Shown in pieces: positions 52,817-64,000 of a stretch of 64,000 bases of DNA. Location: positions 619,752,476-619,816,475 of the forward strand of contig NC_081408.1 of NCBI RefSeq assembly GCF_030272615.1. Reading direction: 5' to 3'. Made by a program: the position numbers and the translations under genes. Below the pieces are notes generated by a model. The model was not told the origin of the DNA. It worked only from the letters and a program-made list of their open reading frames with translations, and ran no database searches. Each line of letters opens with the position of its first letter. Position 1 is the first letter of the stretch. This DNA comes from Cryptomeria japonica (taxonomy: Eukaryota; Streptophyta; Pinopsida; Cupressales; Cupressaceae).

Positions 52817-54390
52817 TTACCGAGTGATGAAGAAGATCATATAGAGCCTGTATTAGCCAAGTATGTCAGAAGGAATCATGCATCAAGTCAAATTATAGGA
52901 GATAAGGACGATCCAGTGATGACAAGAAACAAATTGAGATAGAACACATGTCTAATATCTGAATTTGAACCAAGGATAGTGAAAGAGGCATTTAATAGTG
53001 AAGATTGGGTAAATGCTATGACAGAAGAGATTGATCAAATCAAGAAGAATGACACATGGACACTGGTCCCAAGACCGAAGGACAAAAATGTAATCGGTAC
53101 AAAGTGGATTTTCAGAAACAAGCTGAATGAAAAAGGTGAGGTCATTCGAAATAAAGCAAGACTAGTTTGCAAAGGCTATGCTCAAGAAGAGGGAATTGAT
53201 TATGGTGAGACTTTTGCACCTGTGGCAAGACTTGAAGGAGTAAGAACATTGTTGGCATACACTGCTTACAAGAATTTCAATGTATATCAAATAGATGTCA
53301 AATCTACATTTATGAATGGTATATTAGAAGAAGAAGTTTTTATTGAACAACTTTAAGGATTTTGTTGAAGGAGAGAATAAAGATCAGGTATGTAAATTGA
53401 ACAAATCTTTATATGGTCTGAAACAAGCACCTAGAGCATGGTATGAAAGATTGCACTCTTATTTAATCAAGATTGGTTTTATAAGGACAAGTGGAAACAA
53501 CAATATGTACATGAAGAATGATCAAAATGGAATACTGATCTCAGCCATATTTGTTGATGATATTCTTTTGTGGAAATGACTCTTTATGCAAGAACTTTGG
53601 AAATGAAATGAGCAAAGAATTTGAGATGTCATTAATTAGTGAGATAAAGTATTTTATAGGTCTACAGAGACTGCAAATGAAAGATGAGATTTTCATTACT
53701 CAATCCAAGTACATAAAGAAAATCTTGAAGAAATTTGGAATGGAAGATTCAAAACCAGTAAGTACTCCTATGACTACCAACTATAAACTTTCAAAGAATG
53801 ATGAAACTGCATCTATTGATGAGACACTTTACTAATCTATGATTGGAAAGTTGCAATATGTTGTTCACAGCATGCCAAACATAGCACATGTAGTAGGTAT
53901 AGTTGCAAGATTTTCTACAGATCCCAAGGAAACACACATGAAAGCAATCAAGAGAATTTTTAGATACTTGAAAGGTACTGAGGATTGTGGCTTAGTATAT
54001 CAAAAAGGAAATGACTTTGATTTAAAAGTTTATACTGATGCTGATTGGGCAGGCAACATAGATGACAGGAAAAGCACAAGTGGTGGAGCTTTCTTTTTAG
54101 GAGAAAGACTAGTGAGTTGGCTTAGCAAGAAACAAGGATGTATTTCACAGTCTACAACAGAAGCTGAATATGTTGCTGCAGCATTAAAATGTACCAATAT
54201 AGCATGGATCAAACAACTGTTGGAAGGCATAAATGAGAAAGTTACTGAGCCAATAACTATATTCTGTGATAATACTAGTGCCATTAACATTTCAAAGAAT
54301 CATGTTATGCACTCTAAGACAAAGCACATCTCTATCAAATATCATTATCTTAGAGAAGAAGCTCAAGAGAAGAAGGTTAACACTATACTA
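52817..54390 (+). pseudogene. Element O reverse transcriptase and RNase H
   Basis: [70 protein letters not shown], then a +1 shift near 53355, [23 protein letters not shown] (catalytic FVDD) and a second shift near 53575. Connection and RNase H: YTDADWAGNIDDRKST, STTEAEYVAAAL, CDNTSAINISKN and HYLREEAQ, after which the coding sequence runs into the truncated LTR. The usual VADIFTK end is lost. One stop at 53833. Confidence 0.9.
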
Positions 54391-55551
54391 TGTTACCGAG
54401 CAAGGAACCTAGTCGGTAAAACCTAAGGAACCTAGTTGGTAAACCCTAAGGTTATCGCTATCGGTTAATGAAGTGGAATGTCTACTGAGTAAAGTTTAGT
54501 ATTTACCGAGTTGCAACCGAGTAATAATAGAATGCATTGAATGTATACATACATTATTTAATGATGGAAGTTGATGAGCTGGTTATGATTAAATGATTGA
54601 TACAACATGTATGAAGTTTGTTAAGCATCTATGGCAATGGAAGATTGGCAGGAAGATCTACAGCTCAGATTAAACTGCAATACCCTAGCACAAGTTCCAA
54701 GAAATATATGCAAGTTCCAAGGCGAGGTAAAACATTTTTCGATCGAAGGATACATTGAACCTGGTCAAGATTGAAGTTCTGATAGCTATGATTGATCATG
54801 GGAAATGTGATCAAAGAGATTAAGCATTTACCAAACTATTTATAAATAAGGAACTGTTGATAAACAATGTATGCTGGCAAGTGTAAGCATAGGGATGCTA
54901 CATAGTTATTACCGAGCATAGAAGCTTGAAGACCTATTTGAATAACAGAGTAAGGAGCCCAACAGAGGGACAAGATAAGTCCTATGACTAGATTGTATTG
55001 AGAAAATAAGAATCTGCTTTAGCATTTTAGATGCAAAGTTGCAGGCATACTCATTACTATTGTTTATTTGTAAGTGACAGAAAATCTCTTAATTGAGTGG
55101 ACTTAACAGTCTTTTTTGTAAATCCTCTAGCAAGGTGACATTCTAATTGAGTGTTTGAAACCCTTTAACAAGGTCACCTCTAACAAGGTGAAGATCCTAA
55201 CAGATCTGATTGAAATCCCTTAACTAGGTCACATCTAGTAATGTGTTTGTAATCTTTAACAGGATTTGCTTTTGACCGAGCATACTCTAGAAGAGTATAT
55301 TTCTTAGTGGGTCCGAAATCCCATAGTGGTTTTTCCCTATTTGGGTTTCCACGTTAAATCTGGTGTTATGAGTTTTGTTATGATTATGTGTTATTAAGGT
55401 TGCATGTTTTACAGTTTTGATTACATATATCTGTTTAAGCTACCGAGGTTGAATTTGTTGAATATATTGCTGATTAAGTTTGTATGATTCACGCCCCCTC
55501 TCATCTTGTTAGCTTGGCATCTGTACTTAACAATTAGTATCAGAACTATCA
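54373..55551 (+). repeat. 3' LTR of element O, 5'-truncated
   Basis: Begins at AAGGTTAACACTATACT, equivalent to 49084 in the 5' LTR, and ends CAGAACTATCA. Differences from the 5' LTR are few and mainly C/T or G/A. Missing are the first 311 LTR bases. Confidence 0.9.
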
Positions 55552-55556
55552 ACCAC

Positions 55557-57181
<1,625 letters not shown>

Positions 57182-57421
57182 AGAATTGCATTGTAAAGAT
57201 TTTAAAACTCTTATATTTATATCTATATGCATTTTTTGATGACAAGTTTTGATATATATGTATTTTGCTTTTCTATTTGGCATTATTGTAAAAGGGAGAG
57301 TAGAAATATGTATGTGATGTGAAATTTTGTATGCATTATTAAGGGGGAGTCTGTACATTTTTGTAAGCACACTTAGTTGTCAAATTTTTTCTATTTTGCC
57401 ATCAATACCAAAGGGGGAGAT
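57182..57421 (+). other. Element M 3' non-coding end with three polypurine tracts
   Basis: Tracts are AAAAGGGAGAGTAG near 57290 (preceded by TTTGGCATTATTG), AAGGGGGAGTC near 57341 and the LTR-adjacent CAAAGGGGGAGAT (57409-57421), preceded by TTGCCATCAATACCAA (57396-57411). Confidence 0.75.
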
Positions 57422-58483
57422 TATTGGCATTATGATGGTATATCTGATGAATTTATGCATTGTCATTGATGGAACACACCCATATGTTTTGATTGTCATA
57501 GTCATCTCTATATACCAGTTAGGTCAAATCAGTTTTACTATTAAGTCTTTGTATTGAAACCGGGTATCATATGTAAAGAGTAAGTATAACTAGTATATGT
57601 TGACAACCGGTATATGTAGTTTAGACAATCAGTTCTGATTAGTTCCACTGTTACCAATTTTGAGATGAAATGGAGAGAGACAAGGAGGAACATGAAGACA
57701 ATCAAACTGTGAGTTTGAAGCAGTCAACACTCAATTGGTATTGGTGTTCTAACCAGTTTTCTAGATTGTATGATGAGTTATGACTGGTCGTGATGTGTTA
57801 CCACCAACCAACATTTTTGGTGGTGATTTGTGATGTGTTAAGGATGATTGTCTAGATTCACTGAACCTAGGAAATTGTGTTGAGGTTCAGACATGAAATC
57901 TAATGTCTATAAAAAGACATTGTGATGAGTTATTTTCATATAGAAGATACAAGTTATGTTATGAGTTGATTTTGATGTGATTTGTTGAAGGAGTTGTAGA
58001 GTATGTCGGTTATACAGTAATGAGTGAGAAGAAAAGGATCTAAACAAGCAGAATGTGCTATTCCTAGATCATATCACATGTTGTTTTCTAATCACTATAG
58101 AAGTTAAATCCCCTAACCAGGTAAGCTCTAACAAGGTGATTCATTAACTTGGATCTAAATCATCCACTGAGGTTACCTTTAACTAGGTATAGATCATAAC
58201 AAGGCTTGGGATCTTTAATAGGATCTACTCCTAACAAAGCATTTGTAGGCCTTAACCGGTCAGTTACCTATTTCTGCAGATAGTTAACTTGTGAGTTCCA
58301 TCTCACCGTGGTTTTTCCCACTTGGGTTTTTCACGTATAAATACTTGTGTTATGGTGAATTTTTTACATGTTGTGAATGATTTTATAACACTTTGGATTG
58401 CATGCAAAGTCATAACTAAACTGGTTAAATTTTTTTTCTATAACTGATTCACCCCCCCCTCTCAGTGCTTTATAAGTTTATCA
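57422..58483 (+). repeat. 3' LTR of element M
   Basis: 1062 bp; outer TG decayed to TA; ends TAAGTTTATCA before GAGTA. The word TTGTCATTGATGGAAC is at 57460-57475. Small gaps relative to the 5' LTR, for example near 58430 before the pyrimidine run. Confidence 0.92.
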
Positions 58484-58678
58484 GAGTATGTATGTTAACT
58501 TGCTCAACCACCCCCATGAAAAATTTATTTTGATGGTTCTCATACACAAAAAGGAGTGGTTAAAGTATTCCTATTTGTCAACCCTCAAGGTGACCTTATA
58601 CCCAAATTGTTCAAATGGACTTTCCCATGTACCAAAAATATAGCTAAGTATGAGGGGTTAATCATGGGTGAGTTCACA
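58484..58678 (+). pseudogene. Element G second RNase H-like domain, first piece
   Basis: After M, the frame reads KIYFDGSHTQKGVVKVFLFV, PQGDLIPKLFKWTFPC and NIAKYEGLIMGEF, the N-terminal half of the RNase H-like domain that Tat-type gypsy elements carry before integrase. The Asp of YFDGS and the Glu of KYEGL are retained. Interrupted at GEF by the hAT-like element and continued at 60542. Confidence 0.82.
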
Positions 58679-58779
58679 ATAATGGTTCCCACTTTCACCC
58701 ACAAAGGAAAAATGTGATGGTGGGAAAAAAATCAAAGGGTGTTTGCTCAAACTAGGGGTGTTTGAACGAACTACCCTTT

Positions 58780-58890
58780 GGGGTTCGCTCGAACCCCCCA
58801 CTTCGCTCGAACCCCCTCTTTTGAGAGAACCCTATTTAACAATTATTTTTGTCAATTTTTAATTATATTAGGGGGTTCATTCGAACCCCC
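58780..58890. repeat. Palindromic GGGGTTC/GAACCCC hairpins inside the hAT-like element
   Basis: GGGGTTCGCTCGAACCCC (58780-58797), a repeat of TTCGCTCGAACCCC (58803-58816) and GGGGGTTCATTCGAACCCCC (58871-58890) can each fold or be read on both strands. Subterminal repeats of this sort are often transposase binding sites in hAT elements; that role is inferred. Confidence 0.65.
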
Positions 58891-58926
58891 TTTGTTTGAA
58901 GGTATTTAGGGGGGTTTGTTCAAAAC

Positions 58927-59792
58927 TGTTAGATATTTGATCAGTCCCAAAGACACTGAGAGGGGGGGGTGAATCGGTTTCTAACCGGTAGATGAAAGAT
59001 TTAAATTTGTTTGCAACTTTACAACCCAAATTAATATACTAGTAAACAAATAATAATGCAATAAAGAGAAATAAAAGTATAACCATCAATGCACACCATA
59101 ACATAGATATTTTTGGTGAGGAAACTCGATAGGGGAAAAACCTCGGTGGGATTTGTGACCCACAATATTACTCATTGGCCAATATGAATAAATATTACTT
59201 GTACAATAGGGTCCTTGACATCTAGGAAGGTCAACTACCTAAAGCTCACTGCTCAATACAAAAATGGAGTCCCACTAACTACAATTGGATAGTTAAATAC
59301 AATAATAATGTATTGCTCAAAATTGTATTTGCAATGCTGGATTCAATACCGGTTTAAGCTTTGTCTGATACCTCTACCATAAACTTTGCTTCACTCTGCT
59401 CTACTATTATTCATGCATAGGATAATAACATCAAAATGCATATACAGTTCATTCGCTATCATAACCTATCACATCTCATATATTGCTTCCTTACAATACC
59501 TAATTACATTTTATAATAACCTACAAGATCTCATACATATATGAGTCTTTACAATACATCATGTCGGCTACACAAATATATTTACAAGACAAAACAATAT
59601 TATTTCAAGTTGGCTAGAGTGTCGGTATAATCTATTATTGGTGTAGACTGGATGCTAGTGTGAATAACCTTGTAGTGTCCGTTGGTGCCGGTAGATGATG
59701 TTTGTTGTCGGTGTAACCTGTGAACCATGTTACCAGTTGGTTGTCATCAATGACAACATCAACTATTCTCATCTGAGTGTATAATGCCAATA
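58927..59792 (-). repeat. Solo LTR N inside the hAT-like element
   Basis: 866 bp with the LTR hallmarks of the window reversed: TGTTAGATAT start, CACTGAGAGGGGGGG run, AACTCGATAGGGGAAAAACC palindrome remnant near 59122, TTGTCATCAATGACAACATC near the U3 end (about 59742) and ..ATGCCAATA terminus. Flanks AAAAC and GAACC are a poor duplication. No internal region remains. Confidence 0.7.
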
Positions 59793-60533
59793 GAACCCCC
59801 TTTCTTACACTTCTCTAAAACTTTCTACAAATTTCTATAGATTTTTGGTCTTCAAAGCTTTGGTTGAAGGCTCAAATGGAATGATCTTGACAACCCAAAA
59901 TATAGTATGGTAGTCCTTAAAGCAAGCTATCTAATGACTATAATTTTCTCACCTTGTGAGTTTATTATGATCTTGTTTTTTAATTTTACAATATATTGTT
60001 TTTTCAATGAACATGAACTTCTTTGTTCAACGCATTGGGAAAAATAGAAAACGTAATTCAAAAAAATATGAAAAATATCTATGAAAAATATGAACAAGTT
60101 ATGTGTTCAAACGTACACCTATGTCTAAATTATAATTAGTCGGACTTCAAAACTTTATAAAATGAAAAATATTCAACATATCACTATCAAACAAACTCCA
60201 TGCCCTAGACATTGATGTTACAAACCAAAATTTGAAATAATTGTGTTTTTATCATTTATCTAAAAACAAGTTATATATTTCAGGAGGCACATCACTCTTA
60301 AAATGTTGTTTGCTCTAAAAAACTTTTTGAGAGAGATGGAAAAAGAAAAACAATTTTAATTAAAAAAAATTGAAAAAAATATATTTAGAATATGTAGACA
60401 AGATGTTACAAATCACTAATTTAAATTGTCCTCAAATTCTAGGTTTAAAAATTATAGGTGTCAGAAAGTGAAGATTATTTTTAAAATGTTTATTTTAGTA
60501 TCAAAGTTGGCACAAAAGTGGGAACCATTATTG

Positions 60534-62141
60534 TGAGTTCACCCTCATTGGTTTCAAGACAACCATTCAGTGGAACATAATAGATCTCCTGGTTTATGGA
60601 GATTCACAACTTGTCATTCGTCAAGTCAATGACGAATACCAAACTAAAGATGACAAGTTCATTACTTACAAAAGGATGGTTGATGACATCAAGAAAAATT
60701 TCCCGAGTGTCATATTGGATCAAATTCCATAGGCTCAAAATAAAGCGGCAGATGCAATGGCCACCATTGGATCCCTTCTGGATATTGGTTCAGATAGTCC
60801 TAGGTATGAATTTTTAGATGAATAACTCCTGCAACTAGCTTTTGACACATCACATATGAGAATGTTGTGTACCATTGTTAGTCCCCAATCACCTTGGTAC
60901 CATGATATCCATGCCTATATTAAAGACAGTATCCTTCCCCAAAATATTTCCCATAATGATCATCAAAATATTATACATCATTGTTCCTGATTCACCCTCA
61001 TAGGAGACAATCTATATTGTCGAGGCTATCATGACATCCTTTCTAGATGTTTAGATTCGAATGAAACTAATCTCACAATGAGAGAAGTGCATGTCGATAC
61101 TTGTGGCACTCACATGATCAAATGTGTTCTTTCCAAATAGATCCCAAGAGTGGGATATTACTAGCCCACCATGCAATGTGATTGTTGTGAATTTATGAAT
61201 AATTGTGTGCCTTGTCAGCGACACAAAGATTTGATCCATGTTCTAGCTAAAGATTTGTGGTCCATCACAACACCATGACCATTTTATACATGGTTACTTG
61301 ACCTTGTTGGTAAGATCCATCCTCATTCCTATGATGGAAACAAGTTTATCATTGTTGCAACCGAGTATTTCACCAAGTGGATGGAAGCCATTCCTCTTAC
61401 ACTCACTACCGGTGCCAAAGTGTCCAAGTTTATCCTATACCACATCATTTGTTGTGTCCCATCTACCATCATCATAGACAATGGAACTTCATTTAAAAAC
61501 AAACATATATGTGATCTATGCTCAACATTCCATTGCTAACATCATTGGTCAACACCATATTACCCCAAAGGGAATGACAAAGTTGAGACAACTAATAAAA
61601 CACTGCTTCATATCCTTAAGAAAGTTATCAATATAATTGATTGTGATTGACACCTACCTCTCAATCTTTCCTTATGGGCTTACCAAACCAGCATCTAAAC
61701 TCCTACTAGAGGTACTCCCTATTTCCTTGTATATGGTGTAGAAGCGGTCTTACCAATTGAGATTGAATTGTCATAATTACACATATCCTTGAAAGAGTTT
61801 GTTCCTGATGAAGACTACAGAGTGACAAGGTTGACTCGCCTTGATATCCTTGATGAACAAATTCATAAATCCTATGATCATCTACAAGTATATCAAATTT
61901 TCTTTAAGAGTCAATATCAGAAGAGGGTCCACCCATGTGAGTTTGAAGTAGGAGATTTCATCATTAGAGAAAATCGCACAAATCAACAAGACCCAGAAAA
62001 GAAAGAAAAGTTTGAAGCTAATTGGCTCGGTCCATTTGTGGTTATAGAAAAATATGGTTCAGGGGCATATTAGTTATCCACTCTAGAAGGGGAACCTCTC
62101 AATGATCCCCTCAACATCCTGCATCTGAAAAGATTCTATGC
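60534..62141 (+). pseudogene. Element G RNase H-like domain end and integrase
   Basis: RNase H-like end: LLVYGDSQLVIRQVNDEYQT and YKRMVDDIKKNFPSV. The integrase has an HHCC finger (HVDTCGTHM .. CDCCEFMNNCVPCQ), a core with LDLVGK, IIIDNGTSFKN and NDKVETTNKTL (the three acidic residues), and a C-terminal region with EVGDFIIRENRT and KFEANWLGPFVVIEKYG, typical of gypsy integrases. Stops occur near 60730, 60823, 61138 and 61276 and the frame is broken around 61545 and 61650. It ends ILHLKRFYA-stop. Confidence 0.87.
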
Positions 62142-64000
62142 CTAGTCTATGGCAGCATACCTCATGTTCCAAAATAACAAAAATACAAAAAAAATTGAAA
62201 AATATCAAAAAAATACACAAAAAAGGAAAAAAGTCAAATAGAGAAAAATAAATATAGTAAAGTAAAATAAATTTGTCCTCTGGTGAAAACCAATTCTTGT
62301 GGCACCTTGGGCATGTACATTTGGTGAAAATCTGGTAACACACACCATTTGTAAAGAGAATTTCCATTATCCTTCAATTCTTGCATCCACCTTTTTATGG
62401 TGTGGTATCCATTGTTACCCGCCCCCATCTGCATTTCCATTACATTAATCTCTTTTTAGCATGGTATCCCATGATACCCACATTCCTTCACCTCCATTTA
62501 TATTTCTTTATCATAGTCCTGGTAAGTACCCTCTCATGCTTGGATCTTTGAGCATAGATTTTGCGGTACATAATTTGCCTTGTATAGGTGTTTGTTGTTG
62601 TACATAGGTTTGGTTGTGTTCTGTTTGTCCAGATCATATCCTCTTAGTTGGTTCTTCAATAGATATTTTAGTATTTTGATCCTCACATGATTCCTAGGTC
62701 CTTTTGTTGATCCTTGGCTGATCCACTCCATCATACGGTTGTTTCTTTGAGATATATCATTCTCACCCTAGAAATAATCTACCATCCATCTGTGCAGGAT
62801 GTATCCTTCCTCTAGTTAGACAACATCGTCAATCCTCATCAGTTCATTGTTTTTTTGACAAAAGATATCTATGACACCTGTGTTGGTTTTGGATTCTTTT
62901 CAATCTTTGTTTATCATTCAAAGATCCTTGGTTCTTGTTTCCTCTTGGTCACCATGATCTTTTATATCATGGTAGGTTAGGAGTGACATGGCTCAGGATG
63001 TGATCTTGTTGCTTTTTGTTTCTGTTTGGCATGTCTTTTTGATGTGTCCTTTGTTCTACCCTAATGAGGTCTCTATTATCTCATGTTACCATGGGGCATG
63101 TCTTCTTCTTGTGGTTTTTCGAGCATAATTTCTTGGAGAGTCTTTGTAACTTTGTGTGATGTTGCCTCGATCTGTGTGTCTATTTATATGTGTCAGTCCA
63201 TGTATTGGATATGAAATTTCACCATGGTTCTTAATACCTTGGTGACTCACAAACAATGCTAAATCAAAATAAGTACTCACTGCATGGCTTCCTATTTCAC
63301 ATGGATGCTTGTGCTCCATTATCTTCATCTCAATTGCTTTTCATTCATCCCTTTGTCACTTCTTTCACTTGTCCTCTCTAGAATGTGCACAGGTGTCCTC
63401 TAACTTGATTCTTCTTCTAGCTATCCCAACCTGGTCCTCCTGTAGAATTATTCATCTCATCCTACATCACATATGGGTTAGCACATAATGCATGTATCAT
63501 GTCACATCACATATCATAATCTCACGTTATATTTGCATACACCATCGTATCCTGCATAATAGATCATGTCATACATCACATATAGCATATCACATCGCAT
63601 CATATATTATCATACGTGGCATAAATCATACATATATCAATCATCCCATCCTGCATCACAAACATATTAGGCTCATATCATGCACCCATTGTTGATATGT
63701 GGCGACTGATCAGCAAAGTACTGTACACTCAGCACATATCCTCGCCATTTTTTTGTTGATGAAAACTGACATTGTAATAAAACCCTAAAAAGGTCGACTT
63801 TGTTTGTTGCCCTAAAAATGCATGTTATAAGCGACTGGGATGCTTAAGGCATTATAAGGTTGATGTACTATTTGTGTTGGATAATAAGAAAGATTGGATG
63901 GATGTGTATGGTGGATGTAACCCATTCTGGGTGAACCACGTTAAATCTCTATGTTATCTGTGCCCTGTTTTATTTCTTTATCTTTTGTATTTAAATCTGC
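62142..64000. other. Non-coding sequence after G pol, possibly G 3' region
   Basis: No coding domain, LTR pair or gene is recognised. Tat-type gypsy elements often have a long non-coding stretch between pol and the 3' LTR, which would fit. The A-rich run at 62160-62260 lies just after the integrase stop. Low-complexity CATATCACATC-like sequence is at 63490-63690. A TGATATGTGGCGACTG at about 63692 could be an LTR start, but no partner copy is visible. Confidence 0.4.
63490..63690. repeat. Degenerate CATCACATAT low-complexity tract
   Basis: Short words such as CATCACATAT, CATATCACATC and ATCATACAT recur without a fixed period over about 200 bases. The open frame across it (63492-63695) is only a consequence of the composition. 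Confidence 0.6.

Larger units (their letters stand above)
48773..55551 (+). mobile_element. Element O: best-preserved Ty1/copia (SIRE-like) retrotransposon
   Basis: 5' LTR 48773-50264, exact primer site, gag, protease, integrase, RT and RNase H on the plus strand, then a 3' LTR lacking its first 311 bases. A deletion at AAGGTTA (54373-54379) removed the end of RNase H, the polypurine tract and the U3 start. It splits ORF2 of M between TIRD and DIQKN. Left flank is GAGAT; right side reads ACCACAAGAT, so the target duplication is not clean. O has fewer disruptions than the other copia copies. Confidence 0.9.
58679..60533. mobile_element. Non-autonomous hAT-like DNA transposon, split by solo LTR N
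   Basis: Perfect 19-bp terminal inverted repeats: CAATAATGGTTCCCACTTT at 58679-58697 and its reverse complement at 60515-60533. They are flanked by a perfect 8-bp target duplication TGAGTTCA (58671-58678 and 60534-60541). Eight-base duplications and CA..TG ends are hAT features. Total 1855 bp, of which about 866 is solo LTR N, so the element itself is about 0.98 kb. No transposase frame is found. Removing it restores G's RNase H frame. Confidence 0.85.

Noticed and set aside
58679-60533. Mutator or CACTA classification
   Set aside because: The duplication is 8 bp (9 would not match), the TIRs are short and start CA without CACTA; hAT fits best.
61789-62073. Free-standing 94-codon gene
   Set aside because: It is the C-terminal domain of G's integrase, in order after the core.
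63692-64000. 3' LTR of element G
   Set aside because: No purine tract before it and no second copy in the window for comparison; left as unassigned.

Overview
The window is plant nuclear DNA made almost entirely of decayed LTR retrotransposons nested inside one another, plus one small DNA transposon. I found no host gene, tRNA, rRNA or CRISPR array. Plant origin rests on SIRE-like Ty1/copia polyproteins, a Tat-like Ty3/gypsy element, and primer sites matching plant initiator tRNA-Met. Such deep nesting fits a large, repeat-rich seed-plant genome. A gymnosperm is possible but the sequence does not prove it. Letters A to O are my own labels.

Left block (878-17693): element A (+, copia) has lost gag, protease and integrase. 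Element B (-, copia) sits in A's reverse transcriptase; C (+, copia, same family as B) sits in B's reverse transcriptase; solo LTR D (-) sits further along A. Removing each insertion with one copy of its target duplication rejoins the broken reading frame, to the base where a duplication is visible.

Right block (17694 to about 62150): one Ty3/gypsy element, G (+), carries three insertions. H (-, 18900-42013) holds I (-, 22777-30355), solo LTR K (+, 31629-32864) and J (-, 33417-41765). M (+, 44188-58483) holds O (+, copia, 48773-55551). A 1.86-kb hAT-like element (58679-60533) holds solo LTR N.

Most notable: H, I and M have LTRs, a tRNA-Met primer site (visible in I and M; deleted in H) and a polypurine tract, but no pol. 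Instead each carries ORF1 (coiled coil plus about four CCHC-type knuckles, resembling the C-terminal Gag extension of element J) and ORF2, a roughly 1,000-residue protein that I do not recognise. ORF2 is alignable between all three although their LTRs differ. This looks like a two-gene non-autonomous retrotransposon lineage that probably relies on SIRE-like relatives such as A, B/C, J or O for reverse transcription and integration. The dependence is inferred; the conservation is visible in the translations.

Shared cis signals recur: near-complementary 16-nt words on either side of the polypurine tract, a GTGGTTTTTCCC/GGGTTTTCCAC palindrome beside a TATA-like box, repeated TAAC-centred motifs in U3, and extra polypurine tracts upstream of the 3' LTR. 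All polyproteins carry stops or frameshifts, so nothing here looks autonomously active. O is the best preserved.
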